64,000 nt of DNA from assembly GCA_964590645.1 (NCBI GenBank), contig CAZPYJ010000013.1, positions 1 through 64,000 of the forward strand, read 5' to 3'. The position numbers and the translations under genes were made by a program. The stretch comes from JAGNHN01 sp964590645. Lineage in GTDB: Bacteria > Bacteroidota > Bacteroidia > Bacteroidales > JAGNHN01. The notes beneath the pieces are model-generated. The model saw only the letters and a list, made by a program, of their open reading frames with translations, did not search any database and was not told the DNA's origin. Positions 50,758 through 59,352 of the stretch are shown in pieces; position 1 is the stretch's first letter; each line of letters starts with the position of its first letter.

Positions 50758-50823
50758 TGCACTGAGTTCTGTCGAAGTGTGTCGAAGGGCAAACTCATCC
50801 GACCCCTGAGCCCTTTCTAAGGG
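50758..50823. repeat. REP-like repeat and small hairpin
   Basis: CTGCACTGAGTTCTGTCGAA followed by GTGTGTCGAAGGGC resembles the GAGTTCTGTCGAAG words that recur between genes in many bacteria. A hairpin GCCCTT-TCT-AAGGGC follows at 50809-50823. Only one copy lies in the window. Confidence 0.35.
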
Positions 50824-50836
50824 CAAATGCATCCCC

Positions 50837-50863
50837 GCCCCGGTCCAGAACCGGGGCTTTTTA
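50837..50863 (+). terminator. Rho-independent terminator of the lipoprotein gene
   Basis: GCCCCGGT and ACCGGGGC pair over eight bases with a five-base loop, followed by TTTTT. It lies about 100 bases after the stop at 50734; the region to 50927 holds nothing else recognised. Confidence 0.85.
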
Positions 50864-50926
50864 TTCAAGGAGAACCGATCAGAGAGAACGGCAAATGTCA
50901 CAGCCAACCGAAAACGATGCTACCTG

Positions 50927-52219
50927 TCAGGTCTTCTGCTTCTGTTTCTTGGCTGCCGGGAAGAGGATATTATTCAGGATCAGCCTGTACCCTGGAGAGT
51001 TGGGATAAAGGTCGAGTAAGGTGGGGGGATCCCCTACAAAATGGCGGTAATCCTCAGGGTCGTGACCACCCAGAAAAGTGAAAGTGCCGCGTCCGTATTC
51101 ACCGTGAAGGTAGCGGGCCTCCCCCACCGATTTTGTTTCTCCCATAATCAGCACCTCCGGCTTGATCTGATCCCGACGGAAAGCCGTCGTCTGTCCCATA
51201 AAACCTTTCACCACACTGGTATGGTTCTGACAAAGCATTGTAGGCACCGGATCCCACTTTGCACTGAAATCAAAGAGGGTAAAGAAATCATTCTTCTCGT
51301 TCAGCTTGCGCGACTGCGGAGTCACATCGATAGAAGATATCTCGTATTCGTATGGATTGGTGCTGATGGTAAAACCGGTAAAGGCAAAGCAATTGTCGTA
51401 GTTTAGTTTATCCTGAGCGTTCGGATCCATTGGGTCTCCATCAAACATCACATCGCAGATGTCCACGCCATCGGCGGCCAGGGCCACATCATAAGAATCG
51501 GGGGCCGAGCACATTGCAAACATATATCCGCCTCCGGCTACAAAATCGCGGATTTTTTTGGCCACCGCCAATTTTAACTGACTGACCTTATTGAAGCCCA
51601 GTTCCCGGGCCATATTCTCACTCAGCTCCTGGGTTTCCCGGTACCAGGGGGCATTGCGATAGGCATACCAGAACTTCCCGTACTGTCCGGTAAAATCCTC
51701 GTGGTGCAGATGGAGCCAGTCGTACATAGGCAGCACTCCATCCAGCACTTCCCGGTCATAAATCACATCATAGGGAATCTCAGCGTAGGTCATAACCAGG
51801 GTCACGGCATCGTCCCAGGGTTGTGCGTTCGGAGGAGAATAAATGGCCACCCGCGGGGCTTTGGTGAGTTTAATTACTTCCTGGTTTACGGAAGGACTGG
51901 CAATTTCCTGCAAAATGGCTGAGCTCTGGGCATCGGCGATGATCTCATAGCTTACTCCCCGGATCACCAGTTCCTTTTCTATTGGTTCGGCATACTTCGA
52001 CATAAAGCTACCCCCCCGGTAATTCAGCAGCCACATTACCTCCACCTCCCTCTCCAGCGTCCAGTAGGCAATGCCATAGGCTTTGAGGTGATTCTTCTGC
52101 GTCTGATCCATAGGTACAAGGATATAGGCAGCCTGCAGGGGGGCGGCTATGGCTGCGTAGAGCAGGAAGAGGGTGAGGAGATACCTAATATTGAATCTGA
52201 GATTATACCTGGTATGCAT
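50927..52219 (-). CDS. Conserved Bacteroidota exported protein, often labelled asparagine synthetase B
   Basis: 430 residues with an N-terminal signal peptide (LLTLFLLYAAIAAPLQAAY). I recognise the family by AYILVPMDQTQKNHLKAYGIAYW, EWLLNYRGGSF-like, PWDDAVTLVMTYAEIPYDV, WLHLHHEDFTGQYGKF, GGGYMFAMCSA, CQNHTSVVKGFMGQ, GGHDPEDYRH, and the end RLILNNILFPAAKK. In databases it is frequently named asparagine synthetase B, but it has neither the N-terminal Cys glutaminase nor the ATP-binding synthetase domain, so that name is not supported. The histidine-rich core suggests a metal-binding or amidotransferase-like fold; function unknown. Confidence 0.85.
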   Translation of the reverse strand: MHTRYNLRFNIRYLLTLFLLYAAIAAPLQAAYILVPMDQTQKNHLKAYGIAYWTLEREVEVMWLLNYRGGSFMSKYAEPIEKELVIRGVSYEIIADAQSSAILQEIASPSVNQEVIKLTKAPRVAIYSPPNAQPWDDAVTLVMTYAEIPYDVIYDREVLDGVLPMYDWLHLHHEDFTGQYGKFWYAYRNAPWYRETQELSENMARELGFNKVSQLKLAVAKKIRDFVAGGGYMFAMCSAPDSYDVALAADGVDICDVMFDGDPMDPNAQDKLNYDNCFAFTGFTISTNPYEYEISSIDVTPQSRKLNEKNDFFTLFDFSAKWDPVPTMLCQNHTSVVKGFMGQTTAFRRDQIKPEVLIMGETKSVGEARYLHGEYGRGTFTFLGGHDPEDYRHFVGDPPTLLDLYPNSPGYRLILNNILFPAAKKQKQKT

Positions 52220-52317
52220 ATTAATATTCTTTAGGAAGGCCCGTTAACGCCATCAGCAATCCTTTGGCATCAAACAGGCATTAAGCGGTTCTTGTTCAAT
52301 GCGTAAAAAACCTGTTC

Positions 52318-53826
52318 TCAATAGGGAATATCTTCATCCTCCATTTCATTCAGGCGGGATGGCAGAATGCGGATGCTGCTGCCCGGTTCATCCATTTCAC
52401 CGAAAGCGCCCATAGGGGCTTCACTCAGCTCTTCAAAGCGGGCGAACTTATCAATGAAACGCATCCGGATTTCCGACAGGGCCCCATTACGATGCTTGGC
52501 GATGATGATGTCGGCCATTCCTTTGGTAGGGCCTTTATCATCTTCATCAATCTTGTAATATTCAGGTCGATAAATAAAAACGACCATATCTGCATCCTGC
52601 TCAATGGCACCGGATTCGCGCAGGTCGGAAAGAATAGGCTTTTTTGAACCGCCACGGGTTTCTACCGAGCGGTTCAGCTGGGAAAGGGTGATCACGGGAA
52701 TATTCAACTCCTTGGCCAGACTTTTGAGGGAACGGGAGATCTGACTGATCTCCTGTTCGCGGTTGCCGGCATTGGAGCTGCCGCCTGACATCAGCTGGAT
52801 ATAGTCGACCACGATCATTTGAATATCGTGCTGTGCTTTCAGCCGGCGGCATTTGGCTCTCAGCTCAAATATGGAAAGTGCCGGAGTATCGTCAATCAGG
52901 ATGGGCGCATCAATCAGGGCGCTCACCTTGCTGTTCAGGGCATCCCACTCATAATCTTCCAGGTTTCCTTTACGAAGCTTATCGGCCGGCAGTTCTGCTT
53001 CGGCTGAGATAAGGCGTGTAACAAGCTGTACGGCAGACATTTCAAGAGAAAATACCGCAACCGGCTTCTTAAAGTCCACGGCCATATTGCGGGCCATCGA
53101 CAAAGCAAAGGCGGTTTTTCCCATTCCGGGACGGGCGGCAATAATGATCAGGTCAGAGCGCTGCCACCCGGCAGTTACCCGGTCGAGGCTGGTATAGCCG
53201 GAAGGTACGCCCCTTAGGTTCCCATCGTGTTTACGCGCCCCCTCAATGTCTGCGATGGCTTCCCTGACAAGGTTGTGCATATTATCATAGTCACGCCGGA
53301 AATTGGTCTCGCTGATGCTGAATAGTTCCTGCTCTGCCTTATCAAGGATATCGAACACATCTGTTGTGTCCTCAAAGCTTTCTGTGATAATGTCGGAAGA
53401 AATGCGGATCAGCTCACGTTGAATATGCTTCTGTAGCAAAATGCGAGCGTGAAACTCCACATTGGCTGCCGAGGCGACACGGTTTGTGAGCTGACTCAGG
53501 TAATAGGGTCCTCCTGCCAGATCCAGATCGCCCTCCTTCTTCAAATCCTGTGTAACGGTCAGTATATCAATAGGTTCCGACCTACTAAACAACCTTGATA
53601 TAGCGGAAAAGATCAATTGGTGGGCTTCCTTGTAGAAGACATCGGGCTTAAGAATATCGATCACCGCTGTGAGGGCATTTCTTTCAATCAGAATAGCTCC
53701 CAGCACTGCTTCCTCCAGATCGAGTGCCTGGGGAGGAATTTTCCCGTGTTCCAGACCTATCTGTCTTACAGGGGTTTTGCGCTTTCTATCCGGTTTGGGG
53801 CTCCCGGAATGTCCAGTTTCATTCAT
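52318..53826 (-). CDS. dnaB: Replicative DNA helicase DnaB
   Basis: 502 residues from the ATG at 53824-53826 (MNETGHSGSPKPDR). The hexameric helicase unwinds DNA at the replication fork. The N-terminal domain (about 30-130, PPQALDLEEAVLGAILIE) is followed by the RecA-like motor: IIAARPGMGKTAFALSMA (Walker A), VFSLEMSAVQLVTRLI, MIVVDYIQLMSGG (Walker B), LNIPVITLSQLNRSVE, and DLRESGAIEQDADMVVFIYRP. A start at 53835 would lie inside the promoter box. The box is 6 bases from the ATG, suggesting a leaderless mRNA. Confidence 0.97.
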   Translation of the reverse strand: MNETGHSGSPKPDRKRKTPVRQIGLEHGKIPPQALDLEEAVLGAILIERNALTAVIDILKPDVFYKEAHQLIFSAISRLFSRSEPIDILTVTQDLKKEGDLDLAGGPYYLSQLTNRVASAANVEFHARILLQKHIQRELIRISSDIITESFEDTTDVFDILDKAEQELFSISETNFRRDYDNMHNLVREAIADIEGARKHDGNLRGVPSGYTSLDRVTAGWQRSDLIIIAARPGMGKTAFALSMARNMAVDFKKPVAVFSLEMSAVQLVTRLISAEAELPADKLRKGNLEDYEWDALNSKVSALIDAPILIDDTPALSIFELRAKCRRLKAQHDIQMIVVDYIQLMSGGSSNAGNREQEISQISRSLKSLAKELNIPVITLSQLNRSVETRGGSKKPILSDLRESGAIEQDADMVVFIYRPEYYKIDEDDKGPTKGMADIIIAKHRNGALSEIRMRFIDKFARFEELSEAPMGAFGEMDEPGSSIRILPSRLNEMEDEDIPY

Positions 53827-53832
53827 AGCACA

Positions 53833-53861
53833 CAAAAATAACCATTCAACTGCTGTTCCAA
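53833..53861 (-). promoter_or_regulatory. Promoter of dnaB
   Basis: The minus strand has TTG (53859-53861), 18 bases, then TATTTTTG (53833-53840), exact for TAnnTTTG, ending 6 bases before the ATG. Confidence 0.7.
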
Positions 53862-53901
53862 GACAGGAGTTTTCAACATCTCCGTCTGACAGGAAATTAT
53901 G

Positions 53902-53909
53902 TATTTTAG
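53902..53909 (+). promoter_or_regulatory. Probable -7 box of ccmF
   Basis: TATTTTAG (seven of eight) lies 70 bases before the ccmF ATG at 53980 and overlaps the alternative start at 53899. Confidence 0.4.
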
Positions 53910-53979
53910 CAGCCTTTTATGGAAGAATGTAAATAGGCGAATACTATTTTCACCCTTACCCATTAAAACACTGATAATA

Positions 53980-56352
53980 ATGGAAATACAATATATTGGA
54001 GAAAACTTGTTCACTGGCAATCTGGGACATTTTGCCATCAATTTATCTTTTCTGTTTGCCTTGCTGTCTGCATTGCTATATGCTCTGAAGGTGAGACAAA
54101 AGGAAAGCCTGTCGAAACCCCTGCTGCCACGCATCTTTTTTCTGGCACACGTTTTCTTTTTTCTGGTCTCAATGGCTTCCCTCTACTATCTCATCTTTAA
54201 CCATCACTTTGAATACCGCTACGTTTGGCAACACTCCTCTCTGGATATGTCCAATCGATTCTTATTCAGCTGTTTCTGGGCCGGACAGGAAGGCAGTTTC
54301 TTTATCTGGGGCTTTTTCCAGGCCATCCTTGGGGCCGTTTTGCTGCTTACGGTGAAAGACTGGGAAGCCCCGGTAATGGCCATTGTGGCCCTGGCGCAGG
54401 TCTTCCTTACCTCAATGCTATTGGGTGCCGACATTGGTGGATTGCAAGTAGGTGGTGATCCGTTTGTGCTCTTGCGTGATACGGCCAGAGAGGCGGAGCT
54501 GGAGTTCTTTTCCAACCCGGAATACCTGCGTTTCATTACAGATGGAAATGGCCTGAACCCCTTGCTTGAGAATTACTGGATGGCCATTCATCCTCCGGTC
54601 CTGTTTGTTGGATATGCTTCTATCCTTATCCCCTTTGCTTATGCTACCGCCGGTTTATGGACCGGGCGCTACCGTGCCTGGGTAAAAGAGGTCCGCAGCT
54701 GGGTTCTTTTTTCTGCTTTCTTTCTTGGCCTGGGTTTATTGCTTGGGGGTGCCTGGGCTTACATTGCCCTGACCTTCGGTGGTTTCTGGGCCTGGGATCC
54801 GGTAGAGAACGCCTCCCTGGTTCCCTGGCTGACTATCCTGGCCGCCCTGCACTTTATCCTTGCCGGCCGCAATCACAATCTCAGCCATCTGGCCGCTTTC
54901 ATCTTCACCACCTTCGCATACGTGATGGTATTGTACGCCTCTTTTCTTACCCGGAGCGGGATACTCACTGAAACTTCCGTACACAGCTTCGGGGACGACG
55001 GCCTGATGTTTCAACTGGTCCTCTTTGTGATTACATTCTTTATCCTTTCCATCGGACTCTTTGTCTATCGCTATAAAAGCCTTATCCGGCAAGAGAAAGA
55101 GAATACTCTCTCCCGCGAATTCTGGATGTTCGTGGGCGCAATGGTGCTCATTCTTTCGGCTTTTCAGATCATCTTCAGCACTTCCATTCCCGTGTTCAAC
55201 CAGATGTTCGGCACCAGTATCGCCCCTCCCCTGGATCCGGTGGCCTATTACAACCGCTGGCAGCTCCCCTACGCGGTATTGATTGCTTTGCTGATCGGCT
55301 TTGGTCAATATCTCACCTATGGACAAAACCGCAGCAAAGGACTCTGGAAAAAAGTCCTTCCGGCTTTTGTTGGCGGAATACTGCTGACAATCATTACGGC
55401 CATCCTGTTTGAAGTCAGGTATGGAGGATATCTCCTGATGCTGTTCGGTCTGTATTTTGCTATGGTCAGTGCGATCGCCTGGTGGAAAAGAACCGGCTGG
55501 TCCTTTTCCAAATCAGGGGCTATGGTCACGCATTTCGGATTTGCACTCTTCCTGGTAGGTGTGGTGATCACTTTTTCCAATGAAATCGTGATCTCACAAA
55601 ACACCTCCCGTTTTGATCTCAGCGCTGCCGGTTCTAATGAAGAAAACCAATTGCTGGTGATAGGGGATACGATGCCGATGCTGCCTTATGCAGTGAGCTA
55701 TACAGGCAAATACAAGGAAGGCTCCCGGACTTTCTTTGAGCTGGACTTCCTGAAAGAAAACAAAAACGGAGAGTGGGAGAAGGCCTTCACTCTGGCACCA
55801 AACATCAATGAAAACGAGCGGATGGGCAATGTATATGACCCTGCCACTGCCAATTTGCTGACCAAAGATATTTACGCATACATCAGCTATGCAGATCTTT
55901 CGCCCCAGAGCCCCGACCGCTTTGATAAGATCAGGGAGGCTGAAGTAGCACGGGGCGATACGGTAACTTTCGGAAGTATGATTGCCGTAGTCGATTCGCT
56001 CAGTGTGGTGGAACAGGATGCCACTCTGGAAAATGTGTGGCTGCGTGCTTTTGTCAGGGTGATTGATGCCGAAGGAAAGGAATATGCCCTTCTGCCTGAA
56101 TACCGCATCCACAAGGATATGGTCGGCAATGGGATTGTCAGCGATACTGATTTGGGCTATGGTCTTCGTTTTGAAAAAGTATCAGACATCCCCGGAGCGA
56201 TAATGCTGGGCGTTTATCAGGAGCAGATGGAGTTTATCGTATTAAAAGCCATCATTTTCCCTTACATAAATATTCTTTGGACCGGCTCTATCATTATGCT
56301 GCTGGGCTTTGTGCTGAGTTTTGTTCGCCGTCTTCAACGAAAAAAGACCTGA
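53980..56352 (+). CDS. ccmF: Cytochrome c heme lyase CcmF/CcsA-type membrane protein
   Basis: 790 residues from the ATG at 53980 (MEIQYIGENLFTGNL), with about 15 membrane helices. The tryptophan-rich heme-handling motif GGFWAWDPVENASLVPWL is at about 265-282, and histidine-containing loops (WMAIHPPVLFVGYASI, RNHNLSHLAAF, TETSVHSFGDD) flank it as in CcmF/NrfE. The soluble periplasmic domain lies at about 570-760, before the last helix. CcmF attaches heme to apocytochrome c; other ccm genes are not in the window. It heads the series with the DUF2520 gene (27-base gap) to maf. An upstream ATG at 53899 lies in the promoter box and is rejected. Confidence 0.93.
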   Translation: MEIQYIGENLFTGNLGHFAINLSFLFALLSALLYALKVRQKESLSKPLLPRIFFLAHVFFFLVSMASLYYLIFNHHFEYRYVWQHSSLDMSNRFLFSCFWAGQEGSFFIWGFFQAILGAVLLLTVKDWEAPVMAIVALAQVFLTSMLLGADIGGLQVGGDPFVLLRDTAREAELEFFSNPEYLRFITDGNGLNPLLENYWMAIHPPVLFVGYASILIPFAYATAGLWTGRYRAWVKEVRSWVLFSAFFLGLGLLLGGAWAYIALTFGGFWAWDPVENASLVPWLTILAALHFILAGRNHNLSHLAAFIFTTFAYVMVLYASFLTRSGILTETSVHSFGDDGLMFQLVLFVITFFILSIGLFVYRYKSLIRQEKENTLSREFWMFVGAMVLILSAFQIIFSTSIPVFNQMFGTSIAPPLDPVAYYNRWQLPYAVLIALLIGFGQYLTYGQNRSKGLWKKVLPAFVGGILLTIITAILFEVRYGGYLLMLFGLYFAMVSAIAWWKRTGWSFSKSGAMVTHFGFALFLVGVVITFSNEIVISQNTSRFDLSAAGSNEENQLLVIGDTMPMLPYAVSYTGKYKEGSRTFFELDFLKENKNGEWEKAFTLAPNINENERMGNVYDPATANLLTKDIYAYISYADLSPQSPDRFDKIREAEVARGDTVTFGSMIAVVDSLSVVEQDATLENVWLRAFVRVIDAEGKEYALLPEYRIHKDMVGNGIVSDTDLGYGLRFEKVSDIPGAIMLGVYQEQMEFIVLKAIIFPYINILWTGSIIMLLGFVLSFVRRLQRKKT

Positions 56353-56379
56353 ATCTGCTCCTTTGTGTAATTTTGGGCT

Positions 56380-57168
56380 GTGATGATACAGCCAGAATCA
56401 GGCATAGTGATCCTAGGGACAGGCAGAATGGCGGTCTTCCTGATACGCACCTTCCGGGACAACCAAATCCCGCTCTTGGGCATCTGGGGCCGAAATACCG
56501 ATCAGTCTGGAAAGCTGGCCAGCCAATACGGAATCAGGCATATTCAGGATATGGGTGCAATCCCCCCGGAGACCGGGTTTTGTTTCCTGGCGGTCTCTGA
56601 TGATGCCATACCTGAAGTAAGCCTGGCTGTTCCTTCTGTCAGTGGGCCCCTGGTACACACCTCCGGGGCTGCCCCCCTGGATGCCATTGCGTCACCCCAT
56701 CGCAAAGCGGTTCTTTATCCCCTGCAAACCCTGGGGGGAGGCCCCCTGCTTTCTGCCTCCAATATCCCATTTCTCCTGGAAGCATCGCATCCCGCTGACC
56801 TGAGGGTGCTGCACCGGCTTGCCGATAGAATTGCTCAAACCGTTGTGGAAATGTCATCGCAAGAACGCCTGAAACTCCATCTGGCAGCAGTGATGGTCAA
56901 TAATTTCACCAATCACATTATTGAACTCGCTGAAGATTATTGCAAGGAAGCACAGCTTCCTTTCTCTCTCCTGCATCCCCTGATCGAACGTACAGCGCAA
57001 CTGGCCATTGATTTTCCGGGACAAAGCCGTCAAACCGGTCCGGCGAAAAGAGCAGACCAGCAAACCATCCGGCAGCACCTGGCCCTGCTTCACGAACATT
57101 CAGCCCTGCGTGAACTCTATGAGACCCTGACCCAATCCCTGCAAAAGCGTTATCCACCTGAAAAGTAA
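56380..57168 (+). CDS. DUF2520-containing Rossmann-fold oxidoreductase-like protein
   Basis: 262 residues. The first half is an NAD(P)-binding fold (IVILGTGRMAVFLIRTF, CFLAVSDDAIPEV, HTSGAAPLDAI, LYPLQTLGGG); the second is the all-helical DUF2520 domain (LKLHLAAVMVNNFTNHIIELAEDYC, LIERTAQLAI), giving the shape of F420-NADP or proline-reductase-like enzymes. The substrate is unknown. The order DUF2520-KdsC-UbiA-Maf is common in Bacteroidota; the gene starts 27 bases after ccmF and ends 3 bases before the KdsC-like gene. Confidence 0.88.
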   Translation: MMIQPESGIVILGTGRMAVFLIRTFRDNQIPLLGIWGRNTDQSGKLASQYGIRHIQDMGAIPPETGFCFLAVSDDAIPEVSLAVPSVSGPLVHTSGAAPLDAIASPHRKAVLYPLQTLGGGPLLSASNIPFLLEASHPADLRVLHRLADRIAQTVVEMSSQERLKLHLAAVMVNNFTNHIIELAEDYCKEAQLPFSLLHPLIERTAQLAIDFPGQSRQTGPAKRADQQTIRQHLALLHEHSALRELYETLTQSLQKRYPPEK

Positions 57169-57171
57169 GCT

Positions 57172-57696
57172 ATGAATATTAAGGAGTTACTCACCCATAT
57201 CACCACCTTCATCTTTGACTATGACGGTGTACTCACGGATGGCACCATCATCATTGACAGAGAAGGGGAATTGTTACGCACGGCCAATGTTCGGGATGGA
57301 TACGCCATCCGGCAGGCGGTTCGGAAAGGATATCGCGTGGCCATCATTTCGGGCGGAAAGACAGAAAGTGTAAGGAAGCGCTTTGAGGTATTGGGTGTAC
57401 ACGATGTTTTTCTGGGAGTGGGCAATAAACTGGAGGTGTATGAGGCCTACCTGAAAGAGCATCATCTCGGGGATGAGGAAGTCTTGTTTATGGGAGACGA
57501 TATCCCCGACTTTGAACTGATGCGGCGCTCAGGCGTGGCTACCTGTCCGGCTGATGCATCGGAAGAAATCAAGGCTGTGGCTATGATGATCTCCTCTCTG
57601 CCCGGTGGCAAAGGCTGCGTCAGAGATGTCATCGAGCAGGTGATGAGGGTTCAAAATAAATGGTTCGATGAAACAGCCTATTCCTGGGATGTTTGA
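57172..57696 (+). CDS. KdsC-like HAD phosphatase (KDO 8-phosphate phosphatase)
   Basis: 174 residues, HAD superfamily C0 type. FIFDYDGVLTDGTI holds the nucleophile D16 and D18; IISGGKTESVRKR gives motif II; the lysine segment is in VGNKLEVYEAYL; MGDDIPDFELMRRSGVATCPADA supplies the metal aspartates. It probably makes KDO for lipopolysaccharide from KDO 8-phosphate, though relatives also act on other sugar acids. It overlaps the next gene by 8 bases (ATGTTTGA). Confidence 0.92.
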   Translation: MNIKELLTHITTFIFDYDGVLTDGTIIIDREGELLRTANVRDGYAIRQAVRKGYRVAIISGGKTESVRKRFEVLGVHDVFLGVGNKLEVYEAYLKEHHLGDEEVLFMGDDIPDFELMRRSGVATCPADASEEIKAVAMMISSLPGGKGCVRDVIEQVMRVQNKWFDETAYSWDV

Positions 57697-58672
57697 GTGC
57701 AGTAAAAACCACGGAAGCAAGCCTCAGGATCGGCACTTCCTTTCCCTTCCTGAAACCACACTCAGCAAGGCCCTTCAGGTTTGCATCCTGATGCGATGGC
57801 CGAACCTGCTCATCATCTTTTTCGGTTTTCTGCTGATTTACCTGGCGATGGACAACATCCAGCATCCGGCTCACTCCTTCAGCATTCCTAATCTTAGCCT
57901 GATTGTTTCCGCAGCAAGTCTAAGCCTGGCCGCAGCCTGGGGGTATGTGATCAATGACCTCAGGGATGTGCAGGCAGACCGGATCAACCGGAGAAAACGT
58001 CCGCTGGTCACCAATGAGCTTAGTCTGGCACAAGGCCAAAAGACAGCAACAAGGCTGCTTTATCTCACGCTTGGAATAGCGCTGGCCGCAGGCTTGCTGC
58101 TCAACAACATCCTCTTCTCCCTGCTTATTCTTGTCGTCCTTGTCACTGAATATCTTTACACCTTCCAAACCAGGCACCTGCCGCTGATCGGCAGCCTGCT
58201 CACCGCCCTGCTGGTAAGCAGTACCGTAGCGCTTCCCGCCTGGCTCTATCATTCTCAGTATGGAAACCTGCCCTTTTGGGAGAGTCCGTATGCCTGGCCC
58301 GTTTGGTTTTTTGGCGTCTTTGCCTTTCTGACCACCCTGACAAGGGAACAGGCCAAAGACCTGGAAGACATTGCCGGGGACAAATACTGTGCTTATGCCA
58401 GTCTCCCCCTTCTGATCGGTGTTGCCCGGGCCAGAAAAGTGCTTAGAACAATGCTCTTGCTGAACTTTCTGCTCATCCTTGGCCTGATCCCATTGCTGCT
58501 CTTGCATCAATACACCGCTTTGGCAATGTATGCCGCCACTGTGCTTTGCCTACCTTTGCTGTGGTTGCTTATTCGTTTTCCTGAGGCTTCCCGCAGAAAA
58601 TATCCACTCTCGGTATCTGCCACGCTGAAAGGAATAATGGTTCTCGGTTTGATCGCTGCGCTATGGCTGTAA
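57689..58672 (+). CDS. UbiA-family prenyltransferase
   Basis: 327 residues from the ATG at 57689, which overlaps the preceding stop (ATGTTTGA); an earlier ATG at 57668 is possible. A polar N-terminal stretch of about 35 residues precedes MRWPNLLIIFFGF. Eight or nine membrane helices follow. The two acidic motifs of the family are present: NDLRDVQADRINRRKRPL and AKDLEDIAGDKYC, binding prenyl diphosphate through Mg2+. In Bacteroidota, relatives are often annotated as geranylgeranylglycerol-phosphate transferases; the acceptor cannot be told from sequence. Confidence 0.88.
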   Translation: MFECSKNHGSKPQDRHFLSLPETTLSKALQVCILMRWPNLLIIFFGFLLIYLAMDNIQHPAHSFSIPNLSLIVSAASLSLAAAWGYVINDLRDVQADRINRRKRPLVTNELSLAQGQKTATRLLYLTLGIALAAGLLLNNILFSLLILVVLVTEYLYTFQTRHLPLIGSLLTALLVSSTVALPAWLYHSQYGNLPFWESPYAWPVWFFGVFAFLTTLTREQAKDLEDIAGDKYCAYASLPLLIGVARARKVLRTMLLLNFLLILGLIPLLLLHQYTALAMYAATVLCLPLLWLLIRFPEASRRKYPLSVSATLKGIMVLGLIAALWL

Positions 58673-58677
58673 CATTG

Positions 58678-59259
58678 ATGCAAAAATTTGAAAAAAGGGA
58701 ACTCATTCTGGTCTCTGCTTCCCCCCGACGCAGAAAACTGCTGGAAGAGATGGGGTTCAACTTTAAGACAGACACCGTGGATACAGGGGAGGCCGTTCCT
58801 GCCGGGCTTCCGCCTGGTGAAGTGGCTGAGCACCTGGCAAAGGAAAAAGCCGATGCTTATGCCCGACGCCTTCCCCCTGACAATGCCCTTTGGATTACTG
58901 CAGATACCATCGTAGTGCTGGAGAATGAAATTCTGAATAAGCCCGGAGATCGAAATGAAGCCATTGCAATGCTGAAAAAGCTCTCCGGAAAAACCCACCA
59001 GGTAATTACCGGTGTTTGCATAATGGACAAGCGCAGGCATCACAGCTTCCAGGCTGTCTCCTTTGTGCAGTTCAAATCAATGCGAGAAGAAGAGATCGCC
59101 TGTTATGTAGATGAATATGCCCCCTACGATAAAGCCGGGGCCTATGGCATACAGGAATGGATCGGATTAACAGGCATCTCCCGGATTGAAGGTTCATTTT
59201 ATAATGTTATGGGGCTTCCCACCTGCAAACTTTGGGAAGCCCTGCATCACTTTATCTGA
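58678..59259 (+). CDS. Maf-family nucleoside triphosphate pyrophosphatase
   Basis: 193 residues from the ATG at 58678; an alternative start at 58663 would add five residues and overlap the UbiA gene by 10 bases. LILVSASPRRRKLLEEMG, ADTIVVLENEILNKPGD, MLKKLSGKTHQVITGVCI, and EYAPYDKAGAYGIQEWIGL are the family motifs. Maf proteins hydrolyse non-canonical nucleoside triphosphates (dTTP/UTP or modified forms) to monophosphate and pyrophosphate, and relatives affect septum formation. It ends the ccmF series. Confidence 0.93.
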   Translation: MQKFEKRELILVSASPRRRKLLEEMGFNFKTDTVDTGEAVPAGLPPGEVAEHLAKEKADAYARRLPPDNALWITADTIVVLENEILNKPGDRNEAIAMLKKLSGKTHQVITGVCIMDKRRHHSFQAVSFVQFKSMREEEIACYVDEYAPYDKAGAYGIQEWIGLTGISRIEGSFYNVMGLPTCKLWEALHHFI

Positions 59260-59303
59260 AGAAAACTGACTTGAAATTGCCTTTCCTCCCTTTCTTTTTC
59301 CGC

Positions 59304-59311
59304 TATCTTTG
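59304..59311 (+). promoter_or_regulatory. -7 promoter box of gcvP
   Basis: TATCTTTG, exact match to TAnnTTTG, ending 41 bases before the ATG; a TTG lies 24 bases upstream at 59277-59279. The short gap (93 bases) leaves no room for a glycine riboswitch and none is seen. Confidence 0.65.
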
Positions 59312-59352
59312 CGCCGAAAACGCATTCAGTCAATATAGATACTAAACCTTCT

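Noticed and set aside
50927..52219. Assignment as true asparagine synthetase B
   Set aside because: No catalytic N-terminal cysteine, no ATP pyrophosphatase motif, and a signal peptide is present.
59260..59352. Glycine riboswitch before gcvP
   Set aside because: The gap is only 93 bases, contains a promoter near its middle, and shows no riboswitch core.
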